Shown: positions 9,820-19,989 of the stretch, one piece after another
Layout of the letters: the number at the start of each line of letters is the position of its first letter
How positions within the stretch are numbered: position 1 is the stretch's first letter
Assembly (NCBI GenBank): GCA_947459425.1
Contig: CANHDJ010000018.1
Span: forward strand, 1-62,743
Source of the DNA: Ignavibacteria bacterium
Lineage (GTDB): Bacteria > Bacteroidota > Ignavibacteria > Kapaibacteriales > UBA4661
Reading direction: 5' to 3'
DNA length: 62,743 bases
Made by a program: the position numbers and the translations under genes
The notes under the pieces: model-generated
The model's input: only the letters and a program-made list of their open reading frames with translations
What the model was told of the DNA's origin: nothing
Database searches by the model: none

Positions 9820-10791
9820 TTACACTGACCGTTGAAGCGAGTAGTCGGCGAAGTGAAGAAGGGAGGTTTTCGCCGGGGAGTTGTCGAAAATATTCAATTT
9901 GCTTTTTGCCTCGTGAATCATCGTCACAGCCTTCTGTTCGGCGTATTCGATGCCTTTGTGCTGCTTGACAAAATCAACAATGACGCGGGCATCTTTTTTG
10001 GACGGCTTCGATTTAATCACCTTCAAAATGGCTTTGCTGTCCTGTTTGGACGCTTGCGAAAAAGCGTAAATGAGCGGCAAGGTCAGTTTTTTCTCTTGAA
10101 CATCATTGCCCGTTGGCTTGCCAATTAACGAATTTCCGCCCGAATAATCAAACGTATCGTCACGAATTTGAAACACACAACCGATAATTTCACCATATTC
10201 CCGCAATGCCAGATGGTGCGCCGGATCGTTTGAGGCACTAACCGCACCAATTTCACAACAGGTAGAAATAAGCGACGCTGTTTTGTCCGAAATTATCCGA
10301 AAATAGGTTGCTTCGTCCATATCCAACTGCCGAGTTTTTTGAATTTGTAGCAACTCGCCTTCGCTCATGCGGCGGACGGCATTGCTGGTGATTTTCAAAA
10401 AATCATACTCGTTGTTTTCTACGGCAACAAGTAAGCCGCGCGAAAGTAAGTAATCTCCAACTAATACGGCAATTTTATTTTTCCACACGGCGTTGATAGA
10501 AGCCATTCCGCGCCGCTCATCGGATTCATCCACCACGTCGTCATGCACAAGCGATGCGGTGTGCAGAAGCTCGACCATGCTTGCGCCGATATGCGTCCTG
10601 CGGCTCACCGTGCCGCAAACTGCCGCACTGAGCAGCACCAAAAGCGGGCGTACACGCTTACCGCGCTGATGCAAGATGTAGCGAACAACTGTATCCAGCA
10701 GTAGCACGTTAGAACGCATCTGCTCTTTGAGTACACTGTCAAAATCGTCAATGTACGGTTGTATTGGCTTCGTAATATCGCCGAGTGTCAT
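9820..10791 (-). CDS. ispB: Polyprenyl (octaprenyl-type) diphosphate synthase
   Basis: This 323-residue trans-isoprenyl diphosphate synthase condenses isopentenyl diphosphate onto an allylic primer to make the long side chain of menaquinone/ubiquinone. It has the first Asp-rich motif DDVVDESD (84-91, counting from the start at 10791), the GKRVRPLL substrate loop and the second Asp-rich motif DDTFD (211-215). Small residues before the first motif (LLHTASLVHDD) fit long-chain enzymes. An upstream ATG at 10833 would add 14 residues with no homology. The exact chain length cannot be read from the sequence. Another family member, such as a heptaprenyl or solanesyl synthase, is possible. Confidence 0.92.
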   Translation of the reverse strand: MTLGDITKPIQPYIDDFDSVLKEQMRSNVLLLDTVVRYILHQRGKRVRPLLVLLSAAVCGTVSRRTHIGASMVELLHTASLVHDDVVDESDERRGMASINAVWKNKIAVLVGDYLLSRGLLVAVENNEYDFLKITSNAVRRMSEGELLQIQKTRQLDMDEATYFRIISDKTASLISTCCEIGAVSASNDPAHHLALREYGEIIGCVFQIRDDTFDYSGGNSLIGKPTGNDVQEKKLTLPLIYAFSQASKQDSKAILKVIKSKPSKKDARVIVDFVKQHKGIEYAEQKAVTMIHEAKSKLNIFDNSPAKTSLLHFADYSLQRSV

Positions 10792-11231
10792 GGACGTTGG
10801 GCTTGCTGAAAATAAATATGCGCAAAAAAGCACATAAGACTACGAATGTACGACTTTTTAGGGCAAAAACACAGGTTTTCTTTTCCACGCTGTGGGAATT
10901 TTGTGGTTTTGCCCAAACGCCAAACCAAAAACCACAAAGCCAAGAAAAACCGCTTCAATTCGCCCAGCAACCGCGTTTTCTCACCATCACAAAAACTTTG
11001 TTTCGCCCATTAACATTTTTTATTTCCAAAAAACATCCTTTCCGCGTAAATTTGGAGTCGCGGCAAGTTTTATTTGTCGCCCAAATTTTCGTTTCACTTC
11101 CATTTTGCCGCCTATCGGACAGCATCGTTACTATCATCGTTACAACAATCGTACTGCCATCCAAAGCAGATGCGTCTGAGTTTACGATGCTGCGTTCCTA
11201 ATTCGCCTTTGTTGAACTATCCGATAGTCCG
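10792..11231. other. Divergent intergenic region between ispB-like and sprA
   Basis: About 440 bp separate the two divergent starts. No convincing gene, hairpin or TAnnTTTG promoter is visible on either strand, although both transcripts must start here. Short open frames in it look like chance. Confidence 0.5.
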
Positions 11232-14200
11232 ATGCCCCTTTCCCCGCGTCATAGTGTTATGCGGTCTCCAGCCGCTTCCGCCGAGCATTACGCTTTCTGT
11301 TTCCCTTGGCACAAGACCTTTATTGCGCTTTTGATCGGATGTTGTGCGTTTATTATTCCCACGCTTGAACTTCAGGCTGCGCCCGCATCAGCAATACTTT
11401 CGTTAGAAACACTCCTCGAATGTGAAGCACTCGAATTGGAGATGGCGCTTGGTTTTCTAAGCTTTTGGGATGAAAAACACCGCTTGCATCAGGAAGAATC
11501 GCCCTTGGTGAGTGGTCTCTCTCTGCTCTCGGCGCAATATATTCTTGAGCCGACGATGCGCGGTACTCCACTCAATACTCTTCCGTCAAACACCGCTTCG
11601 TTACTGTTCTTGCAGGACTCCACGCGCCGCGCTGCCTTGGCAACAACCACCAGCGCAACGCTCCGCCCAACCAATGCGACACTCAGCACAACGGACTTCA
11701 TTCGTCCTATCAATGCCGCAGCCATACCACTTCTGTCCGATCCCGCATTAAATCTTGACGAATTAGCAGATTCGCTTGGCGTACGGCGTGGTGCCTCCGG
11801 CGGGGCGGTGAATCGAAAAGGCATTGAGAGCATACCCTTTAGCGGGCAGAACTACAATTTTCAATCAGTGTTCGACTCCACGACGCTTTCCAATGCGATT
11901 CGGATGCGTCTTCGGGATAAACTCCTTGGTACGGAGTTTCGACCGCAACAAACCCTGCCATTGGATGATTATCTCACCCAGCGCCGCGAATACATTCGCA
12001 AGCAAACGCAAGATTCTATCACGCATCAATACGATTTTCGCCGCCCATTCAAATTGGAACTTTCCAGTCTGCTCGGACAGGCAAATAATTTCAATATCCC
12101 TTTCCCGCAAAATCCACTAACGACTATCTTCGGCAAGCCGGAATTGCGCTTGAATGCGAATTTTGAAATCAATCTCCGCATGGGTATTGGCTTTAACGCA
12201 ACCTTGGGCGTAAGTCAAGCATCGGTGGGCGGTGCGGTACAGCCATTCCCGATTTTTGTTCCCAATATTCAGTCGAATGTGGATGTAAAAATTGGCGACA
12301 AACTCAATCTCAATATTGACTTCAACACGCTCCGCCAATTTGACTTCGACAATCTGACGCGCATTGCCTACGACGGCGAGCCGGATGAGATTTTTCGCCA
12401 CATTGAGTTTGGCAATGTTTCGCTGAACTCGCCTTCTGCCTTTATCGGCGGTAGCCAAGCGCTCTTTGGGGTGCGGACGGATTTCCAATTTGGTCCTGTT
12501 TTTCTCAAAACCGTCGCCTCGGTTAAACGCGGACAAGCCCGCGTAGCAACGGTCAAAGGCGGCTCGGTGAAACAGCCCATCGCGCTTCGTGCCTACGATT
12601 ACGCTGACAACCACTTTTTTGTGAATATTGCCCACAAAAGAATCGTTTGGCCCGTCTATGAGCGGACGCTTGGTGCGACACTTCAAGCCACCGAGGATAC
12701 GCGCCCCTACAACATCATCGCGCTGGAAGTCTATGAAAGCACGAATGATTTGCGCGACATCAAGGCAGTGCGCGGCATTGCTCTGGACTCGCTTCGTCCC
12801 TTGACATCGCTTTCCGACAGCGTTGTCCAAAATGGCGGCTCCGGAACGCCGACATACCGCAGGCAAGAAAAAGAGGAGATTTTCCGCAGAACGATTAACC
12901 CGGGCGAAGTCGAAGCGGGCAATTTCAATAAACTCCCCGAAGACCGCTATACGATTGACAAAACACTCGGAACGCTGCGTATTCAGAATCTCCGCCGAGA
13001 TCGTACCTACGGCATTGCGTACCGCTTGCAGGGCGCTACGCAGTCCGACGCAGACGACCTTGTCTATGGAACGCTCTCCGGTACGCTAGATGCGCAGGAC
13101 ACCACATCAAAGGTTGTGTTGCAACTGGTTTATCGTCCCAATATGCAGCCCGCCTTCAAGAGGATTTGGGCAAGACAGCGCCAAAATGTCTATTTTATCG
13201 GCGCAACGAATGTCAGCCGCGACCCAAAAGATACGCGCATTAATATTGAATATTCCGACCCGAAAACAAACCTTATCGCCGATGTTATCCCCGTCGGACC
13301 TTCGGGGTCGAAAAAAGTTGTGACGGTTCTCGGCGTTGATAGGGTTAATAACACCAACGTCAGTAGTAGTGAGCCGGACGGCGTATTTGATATTCATCTC
13401 GGCTATATTTTCGATGCCCAAAGGGGCGAAATTACTTTCCCAAGTTTAGAGCCGTTCCGTGCTGGTATTCAAAGCTATTTCAAAGACCAAAATCTTCCAG
13501 TGGAAGCCGCCGCACCGCTCACGTTTTCGGCTGTTTACGATACCACCCGCGATGCTGCTCGTTTAGATGCAGGGCGCGACCGTTTCAGCATTTCCGGCGA
13601 AGTGTCGGGGCAGGCAAGCAACCGCATCACACTTCCGAATGCCTTCAATCTCTCGCCCGGTGGCGTAAAAGTGAAGTTAAATGGAAGTCTGCTGGTGGAA
13701 TTTCAAGATTACCGGGTGGAATATTTCACGGGACAGGTGGAAATCTTGAATCCACAAGCCGTACTGCCCAATGCCAATCTCGAAATAGAATACGAACAAA
13801 ACGATGCCTTTAATCTCGCAACCCGCTCCATGGTTGGCGCGCGAATTGACATTGACACCAAATCATTCCTGCGCACCCGTGATTTTCGGTTGGATATTGG
13901 GATGACGGCGGTGAATTACACCCAAGACAACCCTTCCGCCCGCATTCGCCTGACCGAAGAGCCGCTTAGTAACACGATGATTGGCGTTGATGGGCAAGCT
14001 ACACTCAATGCCGATTGGCTCACCAAGGCACTGGATTGGCTGCCCTTCTACGACACCAAAGCCGCATCCACCTTCACCGCTAAGGGCGAAGTCGCATGGT
14101 CGCTTTCCGACCCCAATACCCGCATTTCAGAAGTCGCTTCCGATGGTGGCAAAGCCGCAGTCTATATTGACGATTTCGAGGCAACGCAGCGTGTCTATGC

Positions 14201-17200
14201 GTTTGGTGTGCAGCCTGCACAGTGGCGCTACGCCTCGCCGCCGGACACAAACGGCATTCCACCCTTGGAAACATTCTTGAGAAATCGCGGCATTGCGAAA
14301 GACAAACTTTCTCAAGAAATCCAGAATTATCGCGGGACAATGCGGTGGTACAGATTCAATGAATTGCGTATCAAAACCTCCGATGTCTATCCGAATCGCG
14401 CCGTAGCTGTTGGCTTGGGATCAAACCAGACCATGAGTGCGCTGGAAGTGGAGTTTAATCCACATGAACGCGGCATTTACAACACGAACCCCAAGTTTCT
14501 TGACAAAATCACCTATACTTCCGACAGCCTTAAAACCCAACTCGGCGATACAACAGGCTACAGAGATGATATTAGGGCAGGAAAAGTTTTTAGTTATCAA
14601 CCAGAAAACACGCCGCGCATCTGGGGCGGCTTCATGCGAACGCTCTCGGCATTTAATCTCAATTTCGATAATGAGAATATGGATTTTATCGAAATCGTGG
14701 TGCGCCGTCTCGACGGCGACACAGCAACAAAAATGTACATTGATGTTGGACAAATCAGCGAAGATATCATCCCGAATGGTCAACTGGATACCGAGGACGG
14801 TATTCTGCCCGGAAGAGAAACACCTAACGGACGGATTGTTGATGGCGAGGGTGGCGAAGATGTTGGCTTGGATGGGCTGAATAATACTCAGGAAAAAGGA
14901 GATACGACAAATGTTCCACCAAAAATCAGAGCAAAATATCGCCTCAGCCCAACAGTGGGAGCAGGATACAGTCCCTATTCCGATACGGTTCGCAAAGAAG
15001 CCGACCCCGCACGAGATAATTATGCCTACGACGCACAGCGCTTTTCTACCTTTGAAGCGAATTTAACCCAACAAGATGCCGATTTTGTGCGGTTTAACGG
15101 CGTGGAGGGAAACAGCGTCTTTATAGATGCGCAATTCCCAGACACCGAAATTTTGAATACCAACAACGGACAGACGCTCTCTCAAGCCGATGCGTACTTC
15201 CGTTATGAAGTGAATCTCAAGCCGGAGTCCTCCAATCCACAGTTTGTCAATCAAACGGGCGGCAACTTTATCACCTACCGTATTCCCCTGCGTGGCGCTC
15301 GCACGACCGTTGGCAATGCGCTCTTCACGAATATTCAGTATGTTCGTGTTCTCTGGACGGGCGGCACATTCAAAGGGCAGATAGCGGATTGGCGTTTTGT
15401 CGGCTCCCAGTGGGTGCGGCAGCCTGTTTTGGTTAATGGGCGCTTGGATTCAACGACGCTCAATGTGGGCTTTGTCGGGATAGAAGAAAACTCCGGACCG
15501 CCCTTTAATTATCAGCTTCCTCCGGGTGTGCAGCGCCCCATTGATCGCAATAATTTTCTCAACCCAACATTGCCGAAAAATGAGCAATCGCTTTTGGTCA
15601 GTGTGAATGAATTGGGCGGCGGGCAGGAGCGCTCGGTATCGCGCTTTTTCCGCCCCTTCGATGCCTTTTTCTATAAAAAAATGAAGCTCTTTCTGCATGG
15701 CAAGACCAATTCAGGATTGCAAGTGCCGACCTCACGCTTCGACAACCCCATAGCATTTATCCGCTTCGGTGTTGATACCTCGAATTATTACGAGTACAAC
15801 GTTCCTCTGGGACCGGACTGGCAAGAAGTAGAAATTGATTTATCTGCGCTGACCAAAGAAAAGCCTATTGCACAGCTCAATGCGACGGCGGCAAATTTGA
15901 CGATTGTTCCGGCGGGCGGTTTGGGCGAATATCGCATCAAAGGCAGTCCTACACTGACGCGGATACAGTTTGTGAATTTTGGTATTCGCAATCCTCAATC
16001 GGTTCAGACCATCACAACGGATATGTGGGTGAACGAACTCCGCCTTGTCGAACCGGACAAAGCACAGCAATTAGACCAACAAATGGCAGCCGTCGGCACG
16101 GCAACGGCGAAAATAGCGGATTTGGGAACCGTTACGGCAACGTACAATTATCAAACGCCCTATTTTACGCGGCTGGAAGAGCGTTTTGGAAACCGAAACA
16201 CCCGTACAAGCCTTGCTGTGACAGGGCTGTTCGGATTTGAGCGCTTTTTCCCGGAAGATTGGGCGGGAACGTCACTACCCGTGTCCTTTACCTACAATCG
16301 CTCCACTGATATTCCACGCTTTTTGGCACAAAATGATGTCTCGGTTGATAGCGCAGCGAGAAATGAGGGCTTGCGCCGCGACCCCTCGAATGCGGAGAGT
16401 ATAGCGAGATCTATCCGCGAAAGGCAGCAGACCATTTTGGAAGATTTTCAAATCGCCGTCGCTGGGGCGCGGCTGAATATCCCGTCGTATTTCTTTCTGA
16501 TTCGTGACTTTGTGAATCGCATCACCGTTGATTACAACTACGTCCGGCGGACGGAGCAGTCCCCGGTGATAGCACTCAAAAGTTTTGAAGGTTGGCGCTT
16601 TCGTGCGGCGTATTCGCACAATTTTCAGCCTTTTCCCATCAAGCCCTTTGGCTGGGCAGAGGAAATTCCGGCGCTTTCGTGGTTGAGTAGTTGGACATTC
16701 TTCCCCTTCCCGAACACCCTTGCTACGGGGCTAGAGGTCAGCAACAGTTTTCAACAAGAGCGATCAGCAATACTGAACAATGCTAATATCCCCAATATTC
16801 TCAATTTTGAGGTTTCGCGGCAACTCCAAACCTCATGGAAAATCACGGAAAATGATATACTCAGTCCGACGTTGGATTACAGCGTCAACACCGTCGGTTC
16901 GCTTGTTCCGCTCTGGGCGCAGGACGGAAGAGGCACAACCCCAACGCTCACGGCACGGGAAACATGGAGCAATATTTCCAGTCTTTTTGGTGGGAAGGAA
17001 TTGCTGAATCTCGGTACGGACACGCGGCACGCACAGAATTTCCGCCTGACATTCCGCCCGAAATTGCCGGATATTATGGGCGGCAGTAAATTTTTCACCA
17101 TCACGGGAAATTTTGCCACGCAATACGCATGGGAACGGCTTGTGCGACCAACGCCTATCGGAGCACCGGACGACGTAAACAAAGCTGTCGGGTATCAAAA

Positions 17201-18674
17201 TGTCATCAATGCAACGTTTGCCGTGCGTGCAAAAGACTTAGGCAATACGCTCTTTCCGGGGCTGAGTGCGCCGCCGGGCGCTTCGCAAGGCGGCTTTCCG
17301 CTTCCTTCCGAGCAGCCCCAACTCCTGACAACCTCCGCTAACGTGGACATAAGCGCCGCAATCTTCCGCACCGTCAAAAGCGTGTTTTTTGATTGGGAAC
17401 AGTTCACCATAACCTTCGCTCAACAAAGAAACGCTATAAATCCTGGTGTGCAGGGCAGTACGGGCTTTTTCAATTATGGTCCCAGTTGGCAATACCAACT
17501 TGGTCTGGTCGAAGAGCCAAGTGATAGAGCGCGTGGCATGGATTTACCCGATATTTTCAAGAGAAACACAACGCTGGAAGCCCGCACACAACGGGATATT
17601 ATTCCGGGCTTGCAGGTGGAATTATCGTGGCTCTCGAAAGTGGAGTTTAATCGGAATCAGATTACGAATCAGTCTCAAGCGGGCGATATTACACGTAATA
17701 ACGTAGTGGTTTTAGAGACATTTGGGCGCTCATTTTTTGCCTTTGCGAATCCCTTCGATCCTTTGCAAGCCGTAAAAAAGCAATATGATAGTGCAAGCAC
17801 ATTCATAATTAGCACAGTACGAGATGCAAATGCCCGACAAAGGCTTCTACGAGATGCTCTGAATGATGCTTTTATGGAGGGATTGGAGTTGAATCCTGTG
17901 CATCGTCTCAGTCGAATTGATACCGCTACAGCAGGGTACCGCGATATTCTGCGCCTCTTGCCTAATCTCAATTTTGCTATTCGCTGGAATGGCTTGGAAA
18001 ATCTACCTTTTCTCAAAGGCGTACTGCGCAGTGGCTCTTTCGAGAGCAAATATCAAGGACGCTACACCGCGACAAAGCGCTTAGAAGCGGGCATTGAGAC
18101 CATAGACCAACAAGCGGTCACGAGTTCTTTCGAGCCGCTTATCGGTTTAACGGCGCAGTTCGATGATAAATTTGTGGACGGGATTATGTCCGGTAATTTG
18201 CGGTGGGGCAATAAATCAAGTTTTGGCATTGCGCAAGCGCAACAAGGCACGGTGCAGAGCGAGGTGGCTAACGATTTCACGATGCAAGTCACCTACACGC
18301 GGCGCGGGTTTGAGTTGCCGAAAATTGGCGGTTTGGGCTTGCTCAAACTCATTGGTATTGATTTCGAGTTCACCAACGATATGGAATTTTCCTTGCAAGC
18401 CACTTATCGGAACTCGCTTCGCACCTCGATCAATGTGCTGCCGACAAGCCAAGGCGTAAGCGACCCAACCAAAAATCAACCGCGCCGCATTGACGGTACA
18501 ACGACCATACTCTTTGAGCCATCGGTGCGCTATACCATCAGCAAGCAAGTAACAGCGCGTTTATTCTTCCGCTACGAAGCCAATTTGACCGAAGGCGCTC
18601 AATCGCCCGGCAGTTCCACAACGCAATTCGGGGTAGATTTGCGCTTGAATTTAAGCGGCGGGCGGAATTTTTAG
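11232..18674 (+). CDS. sprA: SprA/Sov cell-surface protein, type IX secretion outer-membrane translocon
   Basis: At 2480 residues the length is close to Flavobacterium SprA and Porphyromonas Sov (about 2400-2500). SprA forms the very large outer-membrane beta-barrel through which type IX cargo passes. After a signal peptide (hydrophobic FIALLIGCCAFII, Ala-rich end) come SprA-family features: RGIALDSLRPL, a PVYERTLGATLQA-like region, DPARDNYAYD, and many beta-strand repeats ending in an aromatic C-terminus (LRLNLSGGRNF). The start could also be the ATG at 11259. No other translocon gene (PorV, plug protein) is adjacent. SprA presence strongly supports a Bacteroidota-related host. Confidence 0.93.
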   Translation: MPLSPRHSVMRSPAASAEHYAFCFPWHKTFIALLIGCCAFIIPTLELQAAPASAILSLETLLECEALELEMALGFLSFWDEKHRLHQEESPLVSGLSLLSAQYILEPTMRGTPLNTLPSNTASLLFLQDSTRRAALATTTSATLRPTNATLSTTDFIRPINAAAIPLLSDPALNLDELADSLGVRRGASGGAVNRKGIESIPFSGQNYNFQSVFDSTTLSNAIRMRLRDKLLGTEFRPQQTLPLDDYLTQRREYIRKQTQDSITHQYDFRRPFKLELSSLLGQANNFNIPFPQNPLTTIFGKPELRLNANFEINLRMGIGFNATLGVSQASVGGAVQPFPIFVPNIQSNVDVKIGDKLNLNIDFNTLRQFDFDNLTRIAYDGEPDEIFRHIEFGNVSLNSPSAFIGGSQALFGVRTDFQFGPVFLKTVASVKRGQARVATVKGGSVKQPIALRAYDYADNHFFVNIAHKRIVWPVYERTLGATLQATEDTRPYNIIALEVYESTNDLRDIKAVRGIALDSLRPLTSLSDSVVQNGGSGTPTYRRQEKEEIFRRTINPGEVEAGNFNKLPEDRYTIDKTLGTLRIQNLRRDRTYGIAYRLQGATQSDADDLVYGTLSGTLDAQDTTSKVVLQLVYRPNMQPAFKRIWARQRQNVYFIGATNVSRDPKDTRINIEYSDPKTNLIADVIPVGPSGSKKVVTVLGVDRVNNTNVSSSEPDGVFDIHLGYIFDAQRGEITFPSLEPFRAGIQSYFKDQNLPVEAAAPLTFSAVYDTTRDAARLDAGRDRFSISGEVSGQASNRITLPNAFNLSPGGVKVKLNGSLLVEFQDYRVEYFTGQVEILNPQAVLPNANLEIEYEQNDAFNLATRSMVGARIDIDTKSFLRTRDFRLDIGMTAVNYTQDNPSARIRLTEEPLSNTMIGVDGQATLNADWLTKALDWLPFYDTKAASTFTAKGEVAWSLSDPNTRISEVASDGGKAAVYIDDFEATQRVYAFGVQPAQWRYASPPDTNGIPPLETFLRNRGIAKDKLSQEIQNYRGTMRWYRFNELRIKTSDVYPNRAVAVGLGSNQTMSALEVEFNPHERGIYNTNPKFLDKITYTSDSLKTQLGDTTGYRDDIRAGKVFSYQPENTPRIWGGFMRTLSAFNLNFDNENMDFIEIVVRRLDGDTATKMYIDVGQISEDIIPNGQLDTEDGILPGRETPNGRIVDGEGGEDVGLDGLNNTQEKGDTTNVPPKIRAKYRLSPTVGAGYSPYSDTVRKEADPARDNYAYDAQRFSTFEANLTQQDADFVRFNGVEGNSVFIDAQFPDTEILNTNNGQTLSQADAYFRYEVNLKPESSNPQFVNQTGGNFITYRIPLRGARTTVGNALFTNIQYVRVLWTGGTFKGQIADWRFVGSQWVRQPVLVNGRLDSTTLNVGFVGIEENSGPPFNYQLPPGVQRPIDRNNFLNPTLPKNEQSLLVSVNELGGGQERSVSRFFRPFDAFFYKKMKLFLHGKTNSGLQVPTSRFDNPIAFIRFGVDTSNYYEYNVPLGPDWQEVEIDLSALTKEKPIAQLNATAANLTIVPAGGLGEYRIKGSPTLTRIQFVNFGIRNPQSVQTITTDMWVNELRLVEPDKAQQLDQQMAAVGTATAKIADLGTVTATYNYQTPYFTRLEERFGNRNTRTSLAVTGLFGFERFFPEDWAGTSLPVSFTYNRSTDIPRFLAQNDVSVDSAARNEGLRRDPSNAESIARSIRERQQTILEDFQIAVAGARLNIPSYFFLIRDFVNRITVDYNYVRRTEQSPVIALKSFEGWRFRAAYSHNFQPFPIKPFGWAEEIPALSWLSSWTFFPFPNTLATGLEVSNSFQQERSAILNNANIPNILNFEVSRQLQTSWKITENDILSPTLDYSVNTVGSLVPLWAQDGRGTTPTLTARETWSNISSLFGGKELLNLGTDTRHAQNFRLTFRPKLPDIMGGSKFFTITGNFATQYAWERLVRPTPIGAPDDVNKAVGYQNVINATFAVRAKDLGNTLFPGLSAPPGASQGGFPLPSEQPQLLTTSANVDISAAIFRTVKSVFFDWEQFTITFAQQRNAINPGVQGSTGFFNYGPSWQYQLGLVEEPSDRARGMDLPDIFKRNTTLEARTQRDIIPGLQVELSWLSKVEFNRNQITNQSQAGDITRNNVVVLETFGRSFFAFANPFDPLQAVKKQYDSASTFIISTVRDANARQRLLRDALNDAFMEGLELNPVHRLSRIDTATAGYRDILRLLPNLNFAIRWNGLENLPFLKGVLRSGSFESKYQGRYTATKRLEAGIETIDQQAVTSSFEPLIGLTAQFDDKFVDGIMSGNLRWGNKSSFGIAQAQQGTVQSEVANDFTMQVTYTRRGFELPKIGGLGLLKLIGIDFEFTNDMEFSLQATYRNSLRTSINVLPTSQGVSDPTKNQPRRIDGTTTILFEPSVRYTISKQVTARLFFRYEANLTEGAQSPGSSTTQFGVDLRLNLSGGRNF

Positions 18675-18695
18675 TCGCTTGCAGTAGTGCGCAGA

Positions 18696-18751
18696 CCCGC
18701 CGGACGGCGAAGAAGCCGCCCGACGGGGTAGTACCTGAACAACTCTTTTTT
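18696..18751 (+). terminator. GC-rich hairpin of a repeated family, terminator of sprA
   Basis: CCCGCCGGACGGC (18696-18708) pairs with GCCGCCCGACGGG (18715-18727) with two C-A mismatches, a loop of six bases, and a run of T at 18745-18751. The right arm continues as GGTAGTACCT, which resembles GGTAGCACCT in the doublet at 60766-60934. Similar hairpins lie at 32181 and 59441. Confidence 0.6.
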
Positions 18752-18784
18752 CACTTAACACTCAACACTACTCATTTTTACCTT

Positions 18785-19918
18785 ATGCAACGCACCGTGT
18801 TAATTATGGCAGGCGGCTCCGGGGAACGCTTTTGGCCCCTTTCTCGCCGCACCAAACCGAAACAACTTCTGAAACTCGTCTCGCCCGACAAAACCATGCT
18901 GGACGAAGCAATAGAGCGGGTTTCGCCGCTTATTGCGCCGGAGCATATTTTCATCATCACCAGCGAGGCATTGCAGCCCATCATGCGGGAAAATTTGCCG
19001 CTTGTGCCGCCGGAAAATATTATCGCCGAGCCGATGAAACGCAATACCGCGCCTTGCATCGCGCTTGGCTCTGCGTATATTGCCGAGCGGTATCCTGCGC
19101 TTAAACCGCATGAAATCTCGGTTGCCGTGCTGACCGCCGACCATTTTATTGAAAATACCGAACTCTTCTGCGCGGCAGTTGATTCCGCGCTGACTCATGC
19201 CGAAAAAACAGGCAATATCGTCACATTCGGCGTACAACCCTCACGCCCGGCAACAGGCTATGGCTACATCGAAGTCGCCGTCGCACACGAAGCAAATACG
19301 ACGGCGCAGAATCTCCAAGCCCTTCCGGTGGAGAGTTTCCACGAAAAACCGAGCCTAGTCGCCGCACAGGAATTTTTGCGCCAAGGGCGTTTTTTCTGGA
19401 ATAGCGGGATGTTTTTTTGGCGCTTAGACACGATAATCGGCGGTTTGGAGCGGCATCTGCCCGATGTTGGTTTGAAAATCAAGGATATTCGCGCCGCGCT
19501 CAAGGGGAAAACCCGCGAAACGCCTATTGGAGCGCCTTCCGGCACATTGCCGCTTTTCAACGTCATGCCGGATATTTCGATTGATTACGGCTTGATGGAG
19601 CGGGCGCACCATGTCGCCGTTGTTTGTGTGGATTTCGGCTGGGACGATGTTGGTTCGTGGGATGCGTTGGAGCGCGTCCATGAACCGGACAGCGCAGGAA
19701 ATATCAACGTCGGCGGCTCGTTGCTACTCGACAGCAAAAATTGTATCGTGATGAATAGCGTCGGGGACGACGTGCTATCTGTCGCGGCGATTGGCATTGA
19801 AAATTTGGTTATTGTTGCCACAAAAGATGGTATTCTCGTTTGCCCCAAAGACCGTGTGCAGGATGTTCGCAGGGTCGTAACGGCATTGCGAGAGCAGAGC
19901 GGCGAGAAATTTGTCTAA
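18785..19918 (+). CDS. manC: Mannose-1-phosphate guanylyltransferase
   Basis: This 377-residue cytoplasmic enzyme makes GDP-mannose from mannose-1-phosphate and GTP for polysaccharide and glycoprotein synthesis. The N-terminus carries the nucleotidyl-transferase signature MAGGSGERFWPLSR, then KQLLKL and NTAPCIALG. Later come the sugar-phosphate motif FHEKP, FFWNSGMFFW and DFGWDDVGSW. Length fits the short GMP form that lacks the C-terminal phosphomannose isomerase domain. The enzyme sits between sprA and a membrane-protein gene. A phosphohexomutase lies 10 kb away and might supply the substrate, but this is not shown. Confidence 0.93.
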   Translation: MQRTVLIMAGGSGERFWPLSRRTKPKQLLKLVSPDKTMLDEAIERVSPLIAPEHIFIITSEALQPIMRENLPLVPPENIIAEPMKRNTAPCIALGSAYIAERYPALKPHEISVAVLTADHFIENTELFCAAVDSALTHAEKTGNIVTFGVQPSRPATGYGYIEVAVAHEANTTAQNLQALPVESFHEKPSLVAAQEFLRQGRFFWNSGMFFWRLDTIIGGLERHLPDVGLKIKDIRAALKGKTRETPIGAPSGTLPLFNVMPDISIDYGLMERAHHVAVVCVDFGWDDVGSWDALERVHEPDSAGNINVGGSLLLDSKNCIVMNSVGDDVLSVAAIGIENLVIVATKDGILVCPKDRVQDVRRVVTALREQSGEKFV

Positions 19919-19949
19919 CGGGCGGGGCGTAGTTTTGCCCGAAGCCCGT
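19918..19949 (+). terminator. Hairpin after manC
   Basis: ACGGGC (19918-19923) pairs with GCCCGT (19944-19949), and GGGC (19925-19928) with GCCC (19937-19940). The loop is GTAGTTTT. The stem overlaps the manC stop codon; the downstream T run is poor, so it may be only partly effective. Confidence 0.4.
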
Positions 19950-19989
19950 GTGTTTCATCAATATTTGAAAACTTCCTTCTCGAAATCCG

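Noticed and set aside
12117..12866. 249-residue minus-strand frame inside sprA
   Set aside because: Antisense to a conserved SprA region with typical beta-strand codon use; no family motifs.
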